Source: an uncultured Granulosicoccaceae bacterium (GTDB lineage: Bacteria > Pseudomonadota > Gammaproteobacteria > Granulosicoccales > Granulosicoccaceae). From it: DNA of 64,000 bases. The notes beneath the pieces are model-generated. The model had not been told where the DNA came from. It made no database searches and saw only the letters and a list, made by a program, of their open reading frames with translations. Positions 17,802 through 26,174 of this stretch are shown here, one piece after another. A program made the position numbers and the translations under genes. Every line of letters begins with the position of its first letter. The stretch's first letter is position 1. The stretch covers positions 27,267 to 91,266 of the forward strand of contig CALKXD010000049.1 of the NCBI GenBank assembly GCA_938003855.1, read 5' to 3'.

Positions 17802-18050
17802 ATGGTGTTTTGCCGGTCATGCAAGGCTAAGATAACGCAAATGGCGACCACTTGCCCCAAGTGCGGGGCGTCTACCAGTCGGGCCATACCGATCATAACC
17901 TGCGTTATGCTATACGCTATTGCGGTCGTTCTTTTTGTTGCGTTTCAGGACGACGATAGCGGTCCTCCCACGGTGGCATCCTCAAGCAAAACTGAAGTCA
18001 GCTCGTCTCGCGCACCGGATCAAATGCATTCCGGGTTTGACGACAACTAG
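17802..18050 (+). CDS. Small zinc-ribbon membrane protein
   Basis: The 82-residue product begins with a zinc ribbon formed by CRSC and CPKC, 13 residues apart. One membrane helix (IPIITCVMLYAIAVVLFVAF) and a Ser/Asp-rich, presumably exported tail follow. ATG at 17802 after GGAG is preferred to an in-frame start 18 bp earlier. Zinc-ribbon plus one helix is a common layout of bacterial membrane-anchored accessory proteins, and here no further domain follows the helix. It may be a truncated member of a longer family, since the next 500 bp contain only broken frames. Function unknown. Confidence 0.6.
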   Translation: MVFCRSCKAKITQMATTCPKCGASTSRAIPIITCVMLYAIAVVLFVAFQDDDSGPPTVASSSKTEVSSSRAPDQMHSGFDDN

Positions 18051-18551
18051 TTGCGCGTACAAAGCCAGCTCTGACATCGGGGCAAAAACAGGTCGTGCTC
18101 AAGCTCGATCGTGTCCCGGTAGTATCACGCCGACATCGCCATCGACAAGATGGCTGAACTCATTAAAGTTGTCGTAACCGTTATCTCGCAAAAATCATCA
18201 GACGTCCGACTTCCAGCGCTTTGAAAACCCCGCGGCTGGATGAAGTCATAGACTGCGTGAGCACGGGTGGCGGCTTTGACTCTGTGGTGATCTTTATCTC
18301 GTGAAGCGTGGCTACCTTTCAGCAGTTAATTGAACAATTGCTGCTGGCTGACCTTGGGATCGAGCGCTATTTTACCTGTTTGTTACGCGTGGGATTAAGT
18401 CCACTCAGCCTAATATTGCGACAATTCAAAAAGACCGGGCACTCTGATGTCGGCTGAAGTGCCTGTGCGACTGCTGTTGCAGCAGTTGCCGGTGGTATCC
18501 ATAAGTGGCCAATACGTAGACTGATAAGCCACAGACCAACAATTTTTGCGC
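18051..18551. other. Gene-free 501 bp, possibly containing a decayed gene
   Basis: Short peptide-like runs in different frames (for example KQVVLKLDRVPV, then IDKMAELIKVVVTVIS, then LDEVIDCVSTGGGFDSVV, then a GTG frame at 18308-18457 of 49 codons) follow each other with stops or frame changes between them. This is what a decayed coding region could look like, but no family is recognised and chance cannot be excluded. The end of the region must hold the promoter of the DmdA-like gene. Confidence 0.35.
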
Positions 18552-19703
18552 ATGAATAAAAACAATAATACTAATTTCGGATTTGGCACTCAAATTCGAA
18601 AGTCACCGTTTTTCGAGGCCACGGTACGTTGGGGGGCGCAGGGTTTTTCTGTTTATAACCACATGTACATCCCGCGTGACTTCGGTGATCCGGTGCAGAA
18701 CTTCTGGAACCTGGTTGGCAATGCCATTTTGTGTGACGTCGCGGTCGAACGTCAGGTTGAGATCACTGGTCCTGATGCGGCCAGATTCACTCAATTACTT
18801 ACCCCGCGTGATTTGAGTAATTGTGCGGTCGGACAATGCAAATACGTACTGATAACCAATGCAGATGGCGGCATATTGAATGACCCGGTGTTACTGCGTC
18901 TTGGCGAGAATCATTTCTGGCTGTCTTTGGCAGATAGCGATGTCCTGCTATGGGCGCAGGGCGTTGCCGTGCATTCGGGGCTGGATGTGCAGATTACCGA
19001 GCCTGATGTCTCGCCATTACAATTGCAGGGCCCGAAGTCGGGTCACATCATGAAATCACTGTTCGGTGACAGTGTCGCTGATCTGCGTTACTACTGGCTC
19101 GAGGAAAAAGAGCTCGACGGCATCCCGCTGATCGTTTCGCGTACCGGCTGGTCGAGTGAACTCGGCTACGAAATCTACCTGCGGGACGGTTCCCGTGGTG
19201 ATGAACTGTGGGAGAAAATAATGGCAGCCGGTGCAGATCACGGTCTGGCGGCCGGACATACCTCTACAATCAGGCGCATTGAAGGCGGCATGCTTTCCTA
19301 CCATGCCGATATGGATAGCCAGACCAACCCCTATGAACTCGGTCTGGACCGGCTTGTGAATCTGGACGCCGATGCCGATTTCATTGGTAAAGCCGCACTG
19401 CGAAAAATCAGCCGGCAGGGCGTGACTCGCAAGCAGGTAGGGCTGGAGATTTCCGGGCCGCCATTGGCTGGACCCAATACGACGTTCTGGCCGGTACTTG
19501 TCAAGGGCGTGTCAGTTGGCAAAGTGACATCGGCTGTCTTTAGTCCGCGCCTTGAGCGCAACATCGCGTTGGCTATGGTGTCGTCGACAGCCGCAGAACC
19601 GGGCACAGAGCTTAGCGTGAAGCTAGCGAACGGGGCAGCCACAGCTACCGTGGTTGAGAAGCCATTTTATGACCCGAAAAAAAACCTGACCACCGGCAGC
19701 TAG
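18552..19703 (+). CDS. DMSP demethylase-like / GcvT-family tetrahydrofolate-dependent protein
   Basis: The 383-residue product is a GcvT-fold protein. Its pattern follows the marine dimethylsulfoniopropionate demethylase DmdA: RKSPFFEATVRWG, VYNHMYIPRDF, CDVAVERQVEITGPDA, PRDLSN, GGILNDPV, FWLSLADSDV, EPDVSPLQLQGPKS and RTGWSSELGYEIY. DmdA moves a methyl group of DMSP to tetrahydrofolate, giving methylmercaptopropionate. Several related but functionally distinct aminomethyltransferase-like groups share these motifs, so the DmdA call is a family-level one. The start is ATG at 18552, without a clear ribosome-binding site. It is followed 353 bp later by a TauE/SafE permease, which fits organosulfur use. 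Confidence 0.72.
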   Translation: MNKNNNTNFGFGTQIRKSPFFEATVRWGAQGFSVYNHMYIPRDFGDPVQNFWNLVGNAILCDVAVERQVEITGPDAARFTQLLTPRDLSNCAVGQCKYVLITNADGGILNDPVLLRLGENHFWLSLADSDVLLWAQGVAVHSGLDVQITEPDVSPLQLQGPKSGHIMKSLFGDSVADLRYYWLEEKELDGIPLIVSRTGWSSELGYEIYLRDGSRGDELWEKIMAAGADHGLAAGHTSTIRRIEGGMLSYHADMDSQTNPYELGLDRLVNLDADADFIGKAALRKISRQGVTRKQVGLEISGPPLAGPNTTFWPVLVKGVSVGKVTSAVFSPRLERNIALAMVSSTAAEPGTELSVKLANGAATATVVEKPFYDPKKNLTTGS

Positions 19704-19706
19704 CCT

Positions 19707-19725
19707 AGAGCCCTCATATGGCTCT
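19707..19725 (+). terminator. Short hairpin after the DmdA-like gene
   Basis: AGAGCC at 19707-19712 pairs with GGCTCT at 19720-19725 directly after the stop codon. No U-run follows, so this is a weak terminator candidate only. Confidence 0.35.
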
Positions 19726-20056
19726 GATGCCCCTGACCGGTGTCGCCACACAGGCGTGTCGATCGCCCGGCCTGCGTTAATGCTTACGCTGCACTGGAAT
19801 GGCTGAGCGGTCGCTGCCTGCGATTTAAGACGCCGTGGGATCAGCTGCGCAATTGTGCTGAAGATTCATCGCAGAGTCGCACACGCACCTATGAGCCAGT
19901 CTGTACGGCAGCCTGCCTGAGCGCCGTGCAGGCGACTGCGATACCTGACCCGTGATGATACTATTCGAGGTTTAGCGTGGTGCCTGCCAATGGTTCGGTG
20001 CTGTGTTTTTATAATCGTAATTGCGAACACCCCACTATGCATGACTCCCGTCACCG
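19726..20056. other. Gene-free stretch between the DmdA-like gene and the TauE/SafE permease
   Basis: No coding frame is supported between the two genes (353 bp counting the hairpin). The length argues for a separate promoter for the permease. No clear promoter pair was found by eye. Confidence 0.45.
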
Positions 20057-20854
20057 ATGACTGAACTCGATTCCGGCATCCCGCTGCTCGGGCAACTCGA
20101 CTGGCTGACACTGGTGCTGGTTGCTCTGGCGGCATTCGCGACCGCATTATTTCACTCCGTTGCGGGCTTCGCCGGAGCACTGCTGTTGTCGGTGTGTCTG
20201 GCTCCATTGATCGGGGTGCGTGCGGTGGTACCGGTGGTGGCACTGGCGATGATTATTAGTAACTCAAATCGCATACTGCTGTTCCGTGAGCAAATTGACT
20301 GGTCGGCGTACCGGGCAATCATGATAACCGGGTTCCCCGGTATTCTGGTCGGAGCGGTGGTGTATCTGTATCTGCCGGTCAGGGCGATTGCGTTTGTGAT
20401 GGGGTGCTTCCTGTTGATATCTATACCGCTTAGACGGCTATTTAAGAAACGCAATTACAATGTCGGTTACAGAGGCCTGTCTGCGGTGGGTATTGTCTAC
20501 GGCGTGATCTCGGGGACGGTGTTCGGCGGCGGCATGATACTCGGTCCGTTTCTGCTGGGTGCCGGAATTGTCGGGCAGGGCCTGGTGGGGATCATTGCGG
20601 CACTCGGGCTAACCCTCAACATTACAAAATCAATTGTTTTTGGTGTTGGAAATCTGCTGGACCGGGAACTTATATCGCTTGGGCTGGTGGTGGGGGTATG
20701 CACGATACCGGGAGGAATGCTCGGTAAATGGATAGTGAAAAACTCCAGTATTGAAGTACATACGCTAATCGTCGAGACACTGATGTTTGCCGGGGGGTGT
20801 TACTTTATCTATCAGGGGTTCCACCTGCAGTCGGTGGGCGCTCTTGCCGGATGA
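20057..20854 (+). CDS. Sulfite exporter TauE/SafE family permease
   Basis: The 265-residue product has about eight hydrophobic helices. The family signature is near the N-terminus (AAFATALFHSVAGFAGALLL) and is mirrored in the second half (YGVISGTVFGGGMILGPFLL), as expected for the duplicated TauE/SafE (DUF81) fold. Members export sulfite, sulfoacetate or related anions across the inner membrane. Position next to the DmdA-like gene supports, but does not prove, a role in organosulfur metabolism. Confidence 0.85.
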   Translation: MTELDSGIPLLGQLDWLTLVLVALAAFATALFHSVAGFAGALLLSVCLAPLIGVRAVVPVVALAMIISNSNRILLFREQIDWSAYRAIMITGFPGILVGAVVYLYLPVRAIAFVMGCFLLISIPLRRLFKKRNYNVGYRGLSAVGIVYGVISGTVFGGGMILGPFLLGAGIVGQGLVGIIAALGLTLNITKSIVFGVGNLLDRELISLGLVVGVCTIPGGMLGKWIVKNSSIEVHTLIVETLMFAGGCYFIYQGFHLQSVGALAG

Positions 20855-20990
20855 TTCGAAGCCTGCCGTCTGGCGATTTGTAAGCAACGTTGCAGCGGGC
20901 GGGTTCGTTTGTCAGACGGTACAGTTAGTCACGGGGCTACCCGGTTTGCCGCAGTTGCGACGATAAAGCACTGTTTGCTATATTCGGCAG

Positions 20991-21431
20991 GTGAAATACG
21001 CAACAGCATCTAGACGTGCGGCAGAAACATCAGGTCTCTGGTGGTGCTTAGTTTGCGTGTGCCTGCTTTTATCGTCCACTGTTCTGCCGGTACTTACTGC
21101 CCAAATGGAACTGTCCGGATATTCACTGCCCCGTGGCGGTCCGCACCAGGCACATTTATCGATGGCTGGTGATACCATGGCGCCAACAAGCACGCCAGCC
21201 GGCAGTGATAGCAGAGCGAGCGCTATGTGTGATCAGCCTGCTTGTGGTACTGCCGCTGATTGTGCTGACAGTTGCACCGTACCGGCATGCTGTGCTTTTC
21301 ATGCCATCGCTGTAGCGGCGGTCGAGCGGCTGCATAGTGTTACATTAAGCGCAGGCGAGCCTCTACCGACCGACGAGCCTGTCGTGATAATCCGGCGTTC
21401 AGAGCCGTTGTTCCGCCCCCCGATTAGCTGA
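20991..21431 (+). CDS. Cys-rich small exported protein upstream of the multicopper oxidase
   Basis: The frame of 146 codons starts with GTG. A hydrophobic segment (LWWCLVCVCLLLSSTVLPVL, about residues 16-36) looks like a signal peptide or anchor. The mature part contains His/Met residues and a cluster of cysteines (CDQPAC, CADSC, ACCAFH) and ends in FRPPIS. This layout recalls small exported proteins found next to copper-resistance genes (DUF2946/CopL-like), but similarity is only by pattern. It lies 92 bp upstream of the multicopper oxidase gene on the same strand. A metal-binding role is an inference. Confidence 0.55.
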   Translation: MKYATASRRAAETSGLWWCLVCVCLLLSSTVLPVLTAQMELSGYSLPRGGPHQAHLSMAGDTMAPTSTPAGSDSRASAMCDQPACGTAADCADSCTVPACCAFHAIAVAAVERLHSVTLSAGEPLPTDEPVVIIRRSEPLFRPPIS

Positions 21432-21523
21432 TTCTATTAGCCTTTTCCCGTAGTGCCGGAGTGCTGCTTTTGCCTGGACGCAAGGTGGCCGCAGGTCTTA
21501 AGTGTTATTAATCGAGAGGTCAC

Positions 21524-22921
21524 ATGAACAGGCGTTTCTTTCTTAAGCGAAGCGGTGCAATTGCATTGTTTCCAACGCTGCCACACAAACACGCAATGGC
21601 GGCGGCAGAACCGATAAACATTACCGCCAGAACCGGCAAAATACCGATTGTCGGGCCGGACTTTCCATCCACCGATGTGTGGGGGTTCAATGGTCAGGTG
21701 CCGGGTACGCCAATCCGCATCATTCACGGGCAGTCTGTGCAGGCTACCGTCCACAATGAACTGCAAGTGCCAACCGCCGTACACTGGCATGGCATTCGGC
21801 TGCCCAATGCCATGGATGGTGTTGCCGGGCTTACCCAGCCGGCCATCAAATCCGGCGAGTCCTTTCTGTATGAGTTTACACCACCGGATGCTGGTACCTA
21901 TTGGTATCACTCACACGTAAACGCCTATGAGCAAGTAGGGCGGGGCCTTTATGGTCCGTTAGTGATTGAAGAGAAAGAACCGCCGATAGTCGACCGTGAT
22001 CTTATCTGGATGATCGACGACTGGCGCTTGCGTGATGATGCGTCGATCACCGACGACTTCGGTGACGGTCATGATCGGTCCCACGCCGGTCGTATAGGTA
22101 ACGTTCCCACGGTTAACGGGCGCTTCCGCGATGTTGTCAGGGTACGCACCGGGGAGCGCATTCGATTGCGCCTGATCAATGCGTCCAACGCCCGAAACTT
22201 CGCGTTGTCATTCGGCGCTTTGAGTCCGTCGGTAATCGCCATTGACGGTCAGGCGGTGACACCTTACAAGCCGGACGCCCCGATAGTGGTTGGTGCGGCC
22301 GGACGCGTCGACCTGATGCTCGATATGAATGGTGATCCCGGGTCACTGCTGCCTGTGGTCGATAGCTTCTACCGACAGAATTTTGATCTGGTAAAATTTG
22401 TCTACGACGACAAGCCGCTGAGAGAGTCGGCACTCGACAGCAACATCCACCTGCCACCCCCGACACTACCCGAACCTGATCTTACCGCGGCACTGAAAAC
22501 CGAAGTAACGATTGCCGGTGGTGCCATGGGTGGATTGCGGCGAGCAAAATTCAATGGAGAGTGGATGCCGCTTGGCGACATTGCCCGACAAGGCTATGTG
22601 TGGGCGTTGAATGATGTTGTCGGTAGCAGGCTCGATATGCCACCGCTTATCGATACCCCTGGAGGCACGTCCGTTCACCTGACGATACACAACCAGACAG
22701 CGTTTCCTCATCCGATGCACTTGCATGGCCACCATATGAAGCTTCTGTCCATTGACGGCGTTGCGCTGGCCAGTCCCCGTTGGGTAGACAGCCCGCTTGT
22801 GATGCCGCGGCAGACAGTGGAGCTTGCCTTTGTTGCTGATAACCCGGGTCAGTGGTTATTTCATTGCCACGCACTGGAGCATCATGCCTCCGGGCTCGGC
22901 ACGCTGGTGCGAATCAGCTGA
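21524..22921 (+). CDS. Multicopper oxidase family protein
   Basis: The 465-residue product starts with a twin-arginine-like signal (NRRFFLKRS), consistent with export of the folded, metallated enzyme to the periplasm. Three cupredoxin domains carry the four copper-ligand motifs: H87-W-H89 (HWHG), H129-S-H131 (WYHSH), HPMHLHG (H396, H399, H401) and HCHALEHH (H447, C448, H449, H453). The axial position of the type 1 site (C+10) is Leu458, which usually gives a high-potential site. It is probably a CueO/CopA-like cuprous oxidase or a laccase. It is flanked by a Cys-rich exported protein and a cytochrome c. Confidence 0.92.
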   Translation: MNRRFFLKRSGAIALFPTLPHKHAMAAAEPINITARTGKIPIVGPDFPSTDVWGFNGQVPGTPIRIIHGQSVQATVHNELQVPTAVHWHGIRLPNAMDGVAGLTQPAIKSGESFLYEFTPPDAGTYWYHSHVNAYEQVGRGLYGPLVIEEKEPPIVDRDLIWMIDDWRLRDDASITDDFGDGHDRSHAGRIGNVPTVNGRFRDVVRVRTGERIRLRLINASNARNFALSFGALSPSVIAIDGQAVTPYKPDAPIVVGAAGRVDLMLDMNGDPGSLLPVVDSFYRQNFDLVKFVYDDKPLRESALDSNIHLPPPTLPEPDLTAALKTEVTIAGGAMGGLRRAKFNGEWMPLGDIARQGYVWALNDVVGSRLDMPPLIDTPGGTSVHLTIHNQTAFPHPMHLHGHHMKLLSIDGVALASPRWVDSPLVMPRQTVELAFVADNPGQWLFHCHALEHHASGLGTLVRIS

Positions 22922-22958
22922 CTACCCCGATGAAACAGGGACTGAAGACAGGTGCGGT

Positions 22959-22979
22959 GGCAACACGGCCAGTGTTGCC
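22959..22979. repeat. Perfect inverted repeat between multicopper oxidase and cytochrome c genes
   Basis: GGCAACAC at 22959-22966 pairs with GTGTTGCC at 22972-22979 around a 5-nt loop, 37 bp after the oxidase stop. No U-run follows. It may moderate read-through or protect the 3' end of the oxidase message. Confidence 0.55.
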
Positions 22980-23020
22980 AGCGGCGCTATGTTACCTATG
23001 AACACACAGGTAAAAAGAAA

Positions 23021-23542
23021 ATGAGTCTACGGACAAAAGCGGTGTTTGCTGTATTGGCTATGCTGGTTGCGGGTGGCGAACTGGCATCGGAGGGTACCGA
23101 TGGGGTTCGCATGTCACTAACCCCTGATAATCTGGTTGTTGTTCAGGCCGGTGAAGAAGTCTACAAAGCGCAATGCGCCTCTTGCCATGGCGCACACCTT
23201 GAGGGGCAGCCGGAATGGCGCACCCGCGATGCTAACGGGTATCTGCCGGCACCCCCGCATGACGCGACCGGCCACACCTGGCACCACGCCGACGATCTTC
23301 TTTTCGAGATCACCAAATACGGCCCGGCCGTGGTGATCAATGATCAGAGCTACAAAACGCTGATGCCGCGCTTCGAGGGTGTTCTAACCGATAAAGAGAT
23401 AGTCGCTGTGTTATCGTTTATAAAAAATACCTGGCCCGAAGAGCAGCGCAACTGGCAGGACCAAGTCAACGGGACGGCCGTCAACGGGATAAAAGAAGTT
23501 CCGGCAGAAAAACCCTCGTTGCTTGAGAAGCTGCTGAAATAA
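23021..23542 (+). CDS. Cytochrome c family protein, exported
   Basis: From the ATG at 23021 the product has 173 residues. A signal peptide (KAVFAVLAMLVAGGELAS) precedes a single haem site C52-x-x-C55-H56 (CASCHGAHLEG). A candidate axial Met lies in LMPRFEGVLTD, and the domain ends with the usual helix EIVAVLSFIKNTW. The frame is open to 22952 but the preceding residues are not a signal sequence. The gene directly follows the multicopper oxidase, so it may be its electron donor or an acceptor in the periplasm (inference). Confidence 0.88.
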   Translation: MSLRTKAVFAVLAMLVAGGELASEGTDGVRMSLTPDNLVVVQAGEEVYKAQCASCHGAHLEGQPEWRTRDANGYLPAPPHDATGHTWHHADDLLFEITKYGPAVVINDQSYKTLMPRFEGVLTDKEIVAVLSFIKNTWPEEQRNWQDQVNGTAVNGIKEVPAEKPSLLEKLLK

Positions 23543-23805
23543 TAGTGTTGCAGCCGTTGAGCTGTTTGCAGTTCCGGCCGGCGAATTAGTGCCTGTCCGG
23601 AAACAGGGTGTCGCGAGGATCATTCAGGTGCGTCAGATTTTGCCGACCACAGGTAGGCGCTTAGTTGTTCTTAAGTAACTACCTTTGGTCGGTAAAAGAT
23701 GGCGTGCCTGAGTGGTACGCAGTAGCGCTTGTTTCTGGATGGGCACTAATTAACAACGATGCCGTTGCCACTTATAGCTGGCGTGAACGACAGGGATATA
23801 CATTA

Positions 23806-24465
23806 ATGTCTGAAGATGCAAAAGCAACAGCCGCGACCCGCTTGCTGGCAGGTGCCTATAAGTTAAGTACGGCACAGGATAATATTGACTACTATCGGGA
23901 TTTTGCCAAAATCTATGATGAGCAGTTTGCTGACGGTATGGGTTATATGTATCCACAGGTTCTGGTGTCCGCCTATCGGTCGTATGCGAAACCTGACGAT
24001 TTACCCGTGCTGGATATTGGCTGTGGCACTGGTTTGGTTGGCGCAATGCTGGAGTTGCCGTCAGATCAGATTGACGGTGTTGATGTCTCGCAGGAAATGC
24101 TTGATGCCGCACAGCAAAAGTCGATCTACGGTACGCTGCATCGGGTTGATCTAACCACGGATGCTGCCGATGTACCGACCAGATACGGAGCAGTGGTGTC
24201 AGCCGGTACGTTTACCTTCGGGCATCTGGGCCCCGAAGTATTGCCGCAGTTGCTGTCACTGGGGCGTCAATCCACGCTGTATTGCATCGGCGTGAACAGT
24301 GAGCACTTTGGCCAGCAGGGTTTTTCGACGGTGCTTGATGCGATGGTGCAGGCCGGACAGATATCCGCGCCGGTTTTTGAAGAGCGCAGAATCTATCAGA
24401 CCAGTGCCAGTGAGCATGCCGATGATACGGCTACTATTCTGATCTACCGTAAATTAACGGACTGA
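23806..24465 (+). CDS. Class I SAM-dependent methyltransferase
   Basis: The ATG at 23806 follows an AGGGA site and gives 219 residues. Motif I is VLDIGCGTGLVG, the acidic residue after strand 2 is in DGVDVSQEML, and a motif II-like segment is YGAVVSAGTFTFGHL. The N-terminal helices (DYYRDFAKIYDEQFAD) resemble small-molecule methyltransferases. The frame is open 141 bp further upstream, but that part has no ribosome-binding site and no family match. The substrate is unknown; motif content does not suggest the arsenite methyltransferase ArsM. Confidence 0.82.
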   Translation: MSEDAKATAATRLLAGAYKLSTAQDNIDYYRDFAKIYDEQFADGMGYMYPQVLVSAYRSYAKPDDLPVLDIGCGTGLVGAMLELPSDQIDGVDVSQEMLDAAQQKSIYGTLHRVDLTTDAADVPTRYGAVVSAGTFTFGHLGPEVLPQLLSLGRQSTLYCIGVNSEHFGQQGFSTVLDAMVQAGQISAPVFEERRIYQTSASEHADDTATILIYRKLTD

Positions 24466-24508
24466 CCGGTGGGTGCTGCTGCGACCCACAGCACAGGAAT
24501 AATACACG

Positions 24509-24877
24509 ATGAGTAAAATGCTGGTAGTGGCCGCCGCGCTGGTCTGTCTGTGCACGGTAGCGCTGGGTGCCTTTGCGGCGCACTTACTCGACGGCTTGTT
24601 GCAAGGCAAGCAGGCCGGGTGGTACCAGACAGCGGTACAGTACCAGTTTATGCATGGCCTTGGCATGCTCGCCTGTGCGCTGCTGGCGTCTCAGCTTGGC
24701 GGTGGTGCCCGTCTGGCGGGCTGGCTGATGTTGGCTGGCATCGTGATATTTTGCGGATCACTGTATGTTATGGCGCTTGGCGGGCCGCGCTGGTTTGGCG
24801 CGATCACACCGATTGGCGGGTTGGCGTTTCTTGCGGCGTGGGCTGTACTGGCTCTGGCTGCCTGGCGAAAAATCTAA
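24509..24877 (+). CDS. DUF423 family membrane protein (YgdD-like)
   Basis: The 122-residue product has four hydrophobic helices and the DUF423 hallmarks: VALGAFAAHLL at the end of helix 1, the WYQTAVQYQFMHGLG segment, GSLYVMAL and GAITPIGGLAFLAAW. Family function is unknown. It lies 43 bp after the methyltransferase gene and may be co-transcribed with it. A GC-rich hairpin (GCCGGGCC/GGCCCGGGC, about 24890-24912) follows the stop without a U-run. Confidence 0.88.
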   Translation: MSKMLVVAAALVCLCTVALGAFAAHLLDGLLQGKQAGWYQTAVQYQFMHGLGMLACALLASQLGGGARLAGWLMLAGIVIFCGSLYVMALGGPRWFGAITPIGGLAFLAAWAVLALAAWRKI

Positions 24878-25123
24878 TTACCGACATTGCCGGGCCGGTT
24901 GCGGCCCGGGCACACTTGCGTTCTGTGTAAAAAAAATCTGCCATAATGTTGAACCCGCCGGGCTGACGCTGTTACCGAAGTGCGTGTTGGTTTTGCCGGT
25001 AGAGAAACGGATAACGGTGCGAGTGAAGCACGCGGGCAGCGTGATAATAGTCCGGTTATGGCCGGTACTGAGTTAGTTTTGTAAAAGTGCCCGGGGCGGT
25101 AATTCAATAACAGAGGAAAGCGT

Positions 25124-26113
25124 GTGGATCATGTGAACTGGGGCGTGTTAAGCACTGCCAGAATCGGGGTAGAAAAAGTAATACCGGCAATGCAGCAATG
25201 TCAGTCAGGGTCAATTACGGGGCTGGCGTCCCGATCACTCGACAATGCTCAGGCGGTGGCCGCACAACTGAATATCGAACGCAGCTACGGCAGTTACGAG
25301 GCAATGCTTGCCGACCCGGACATACACGCGGTTTATAACCCGTTGCCTAATCACCTGCATGTCCCCTGGACCATTAAAGCCATTGAGGCCGGCAAGCATG
25401 TACTGTGTGAAAAACCGATTGCCCTTGATGTACAAGAGGCAATGCAATTGCAGCAAGTGATGCAGCAACACCCTGATGTAAAAGTGATGGAAGCCTTTAT
25501 GTATCGCTTTCACCCCCAATGGCAGAGGGCGCTGGAGCTGGTAAAAAGCGGCGCGATTGGCGAGTTGCGTACTATTCAGACGTTCTTTTCCTATTTTAAC
25601 GACGATCCGTCTAATATTCGCAATTCGGCTGAGATGGGTGGCGGCGGTCTGATGGATATCGGTTGTTACCCGGTTTCGGTGGCGCGTTACCTGTACGGCC
25701 GAGAGCCACAGCGTATTATTGCCACACTCGATATCGACCCGCGATTTGGTATTGATCGTACCGCCTCAGCCATCATGGACTTCGGCGGACCGACTGCGAC
25801 CTTCAGTTGCTCAATGCAGCTGAGCCCGTATCAGCGAACCCAGATCGTTGGCACCGGTGGTCGTATCGATATAGAAATACCGTTCAATGCCCCGCCTGAT
25901 GCACCCACCCGGCTGTGGCTGTTTACCGGGTCAGGTCGGGAGGAAACTGTCTTCCCGCTGTGTGATCAATACACTCTGCAGGCAGATGCATTTTCTGTGG
26001 CCGTGATTACGGATTCATCTGTGCCGACACCGTTAAGCGATGCCATCGACAATATGCGAGTGATTGATGCGGCGGTGGCGAGTCACAAGGCTGGCGACTG
26101 GGTGACGATTTAG
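25124..26113 (+). CDS. Gfo/Idh/MocA family NAD(P)-dependent oxidoreductase
   Basis: The GTG start follows AGAGGA. The 329-residue product has an N-terminal Rossmann domain (WGVLSTARIGVEKVIPAM), the GKHVLCEKPIA motif with its catalytic-type Lys (EKP), and a C-terminal substrate domain with EAFMYRFHPQW and GGGGLMDIGCYPV. The last segment contains the D-x-G-x-Y/H pattern typical of the family. It oxidises or reduces a sugar, inositol or related polyol. It is followed by a good terminator, so it is a single-gene unit. The downstream FGGY kinase and sugar transporter make a sugar substrate plausible. Confidence 0.9.
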   Translation: MDHVNWGVLSTARIGVEKVIPAMQQCQSGSITGLASRSLDNAQAVAAQLNIERSYGSYEAMLADPDIHAVYNPLPNHLHVPWTIKAIEAGKHVLCEKPIALDVQEAMQLQQVMQQHPDVKVMEAFMYRFHPQWQRALELVKSGAIGELRTIQTFFSYFNDDPSNIRNSAEMGGGGLMDIGCYPVSVARYLYGREPQRIIATLDIDPRFGIDRTASAIMDFGGPTATFSCSMQLSPYQRTQIVGTGGRIDIEIPFNAPPDAPTRLWLFTGSGREETVFPLCDQYTLQADAFSVAVITDSSVPTPLSDAIDNMRVIDAAVASHKAGDWVTI

Positions 26114-26139
26114 CACGCAGCGTGGCTTGTGACAGTTAT

Positions 26140-26169
26140 CGGGTCAGGGACGAGGGCCTGACCCGTTTT
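26140..26169 (+). terminator. Rho-independent terminator after the Gfo/Idh/MocA gene
   Basis: CGGGTCAGG at 26140-26148 pairs perfectly with CCTGACCCG at 26157-26165 over an 8-nt loop, followed by TTTT. It lies between convergent genes and may also serve the outer-membrane protein gene on the other strand, where the U-run is poor. Confidence 0.8.
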
Positions 26170-26174
26170 ACCTT

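Noticed and set aside
23665..23805. 47-codon upstream extension of the methyltransferase
   Set aside because: No ribosome-binding site and no family similarity; ATG at 23806 has AGGGA in front.
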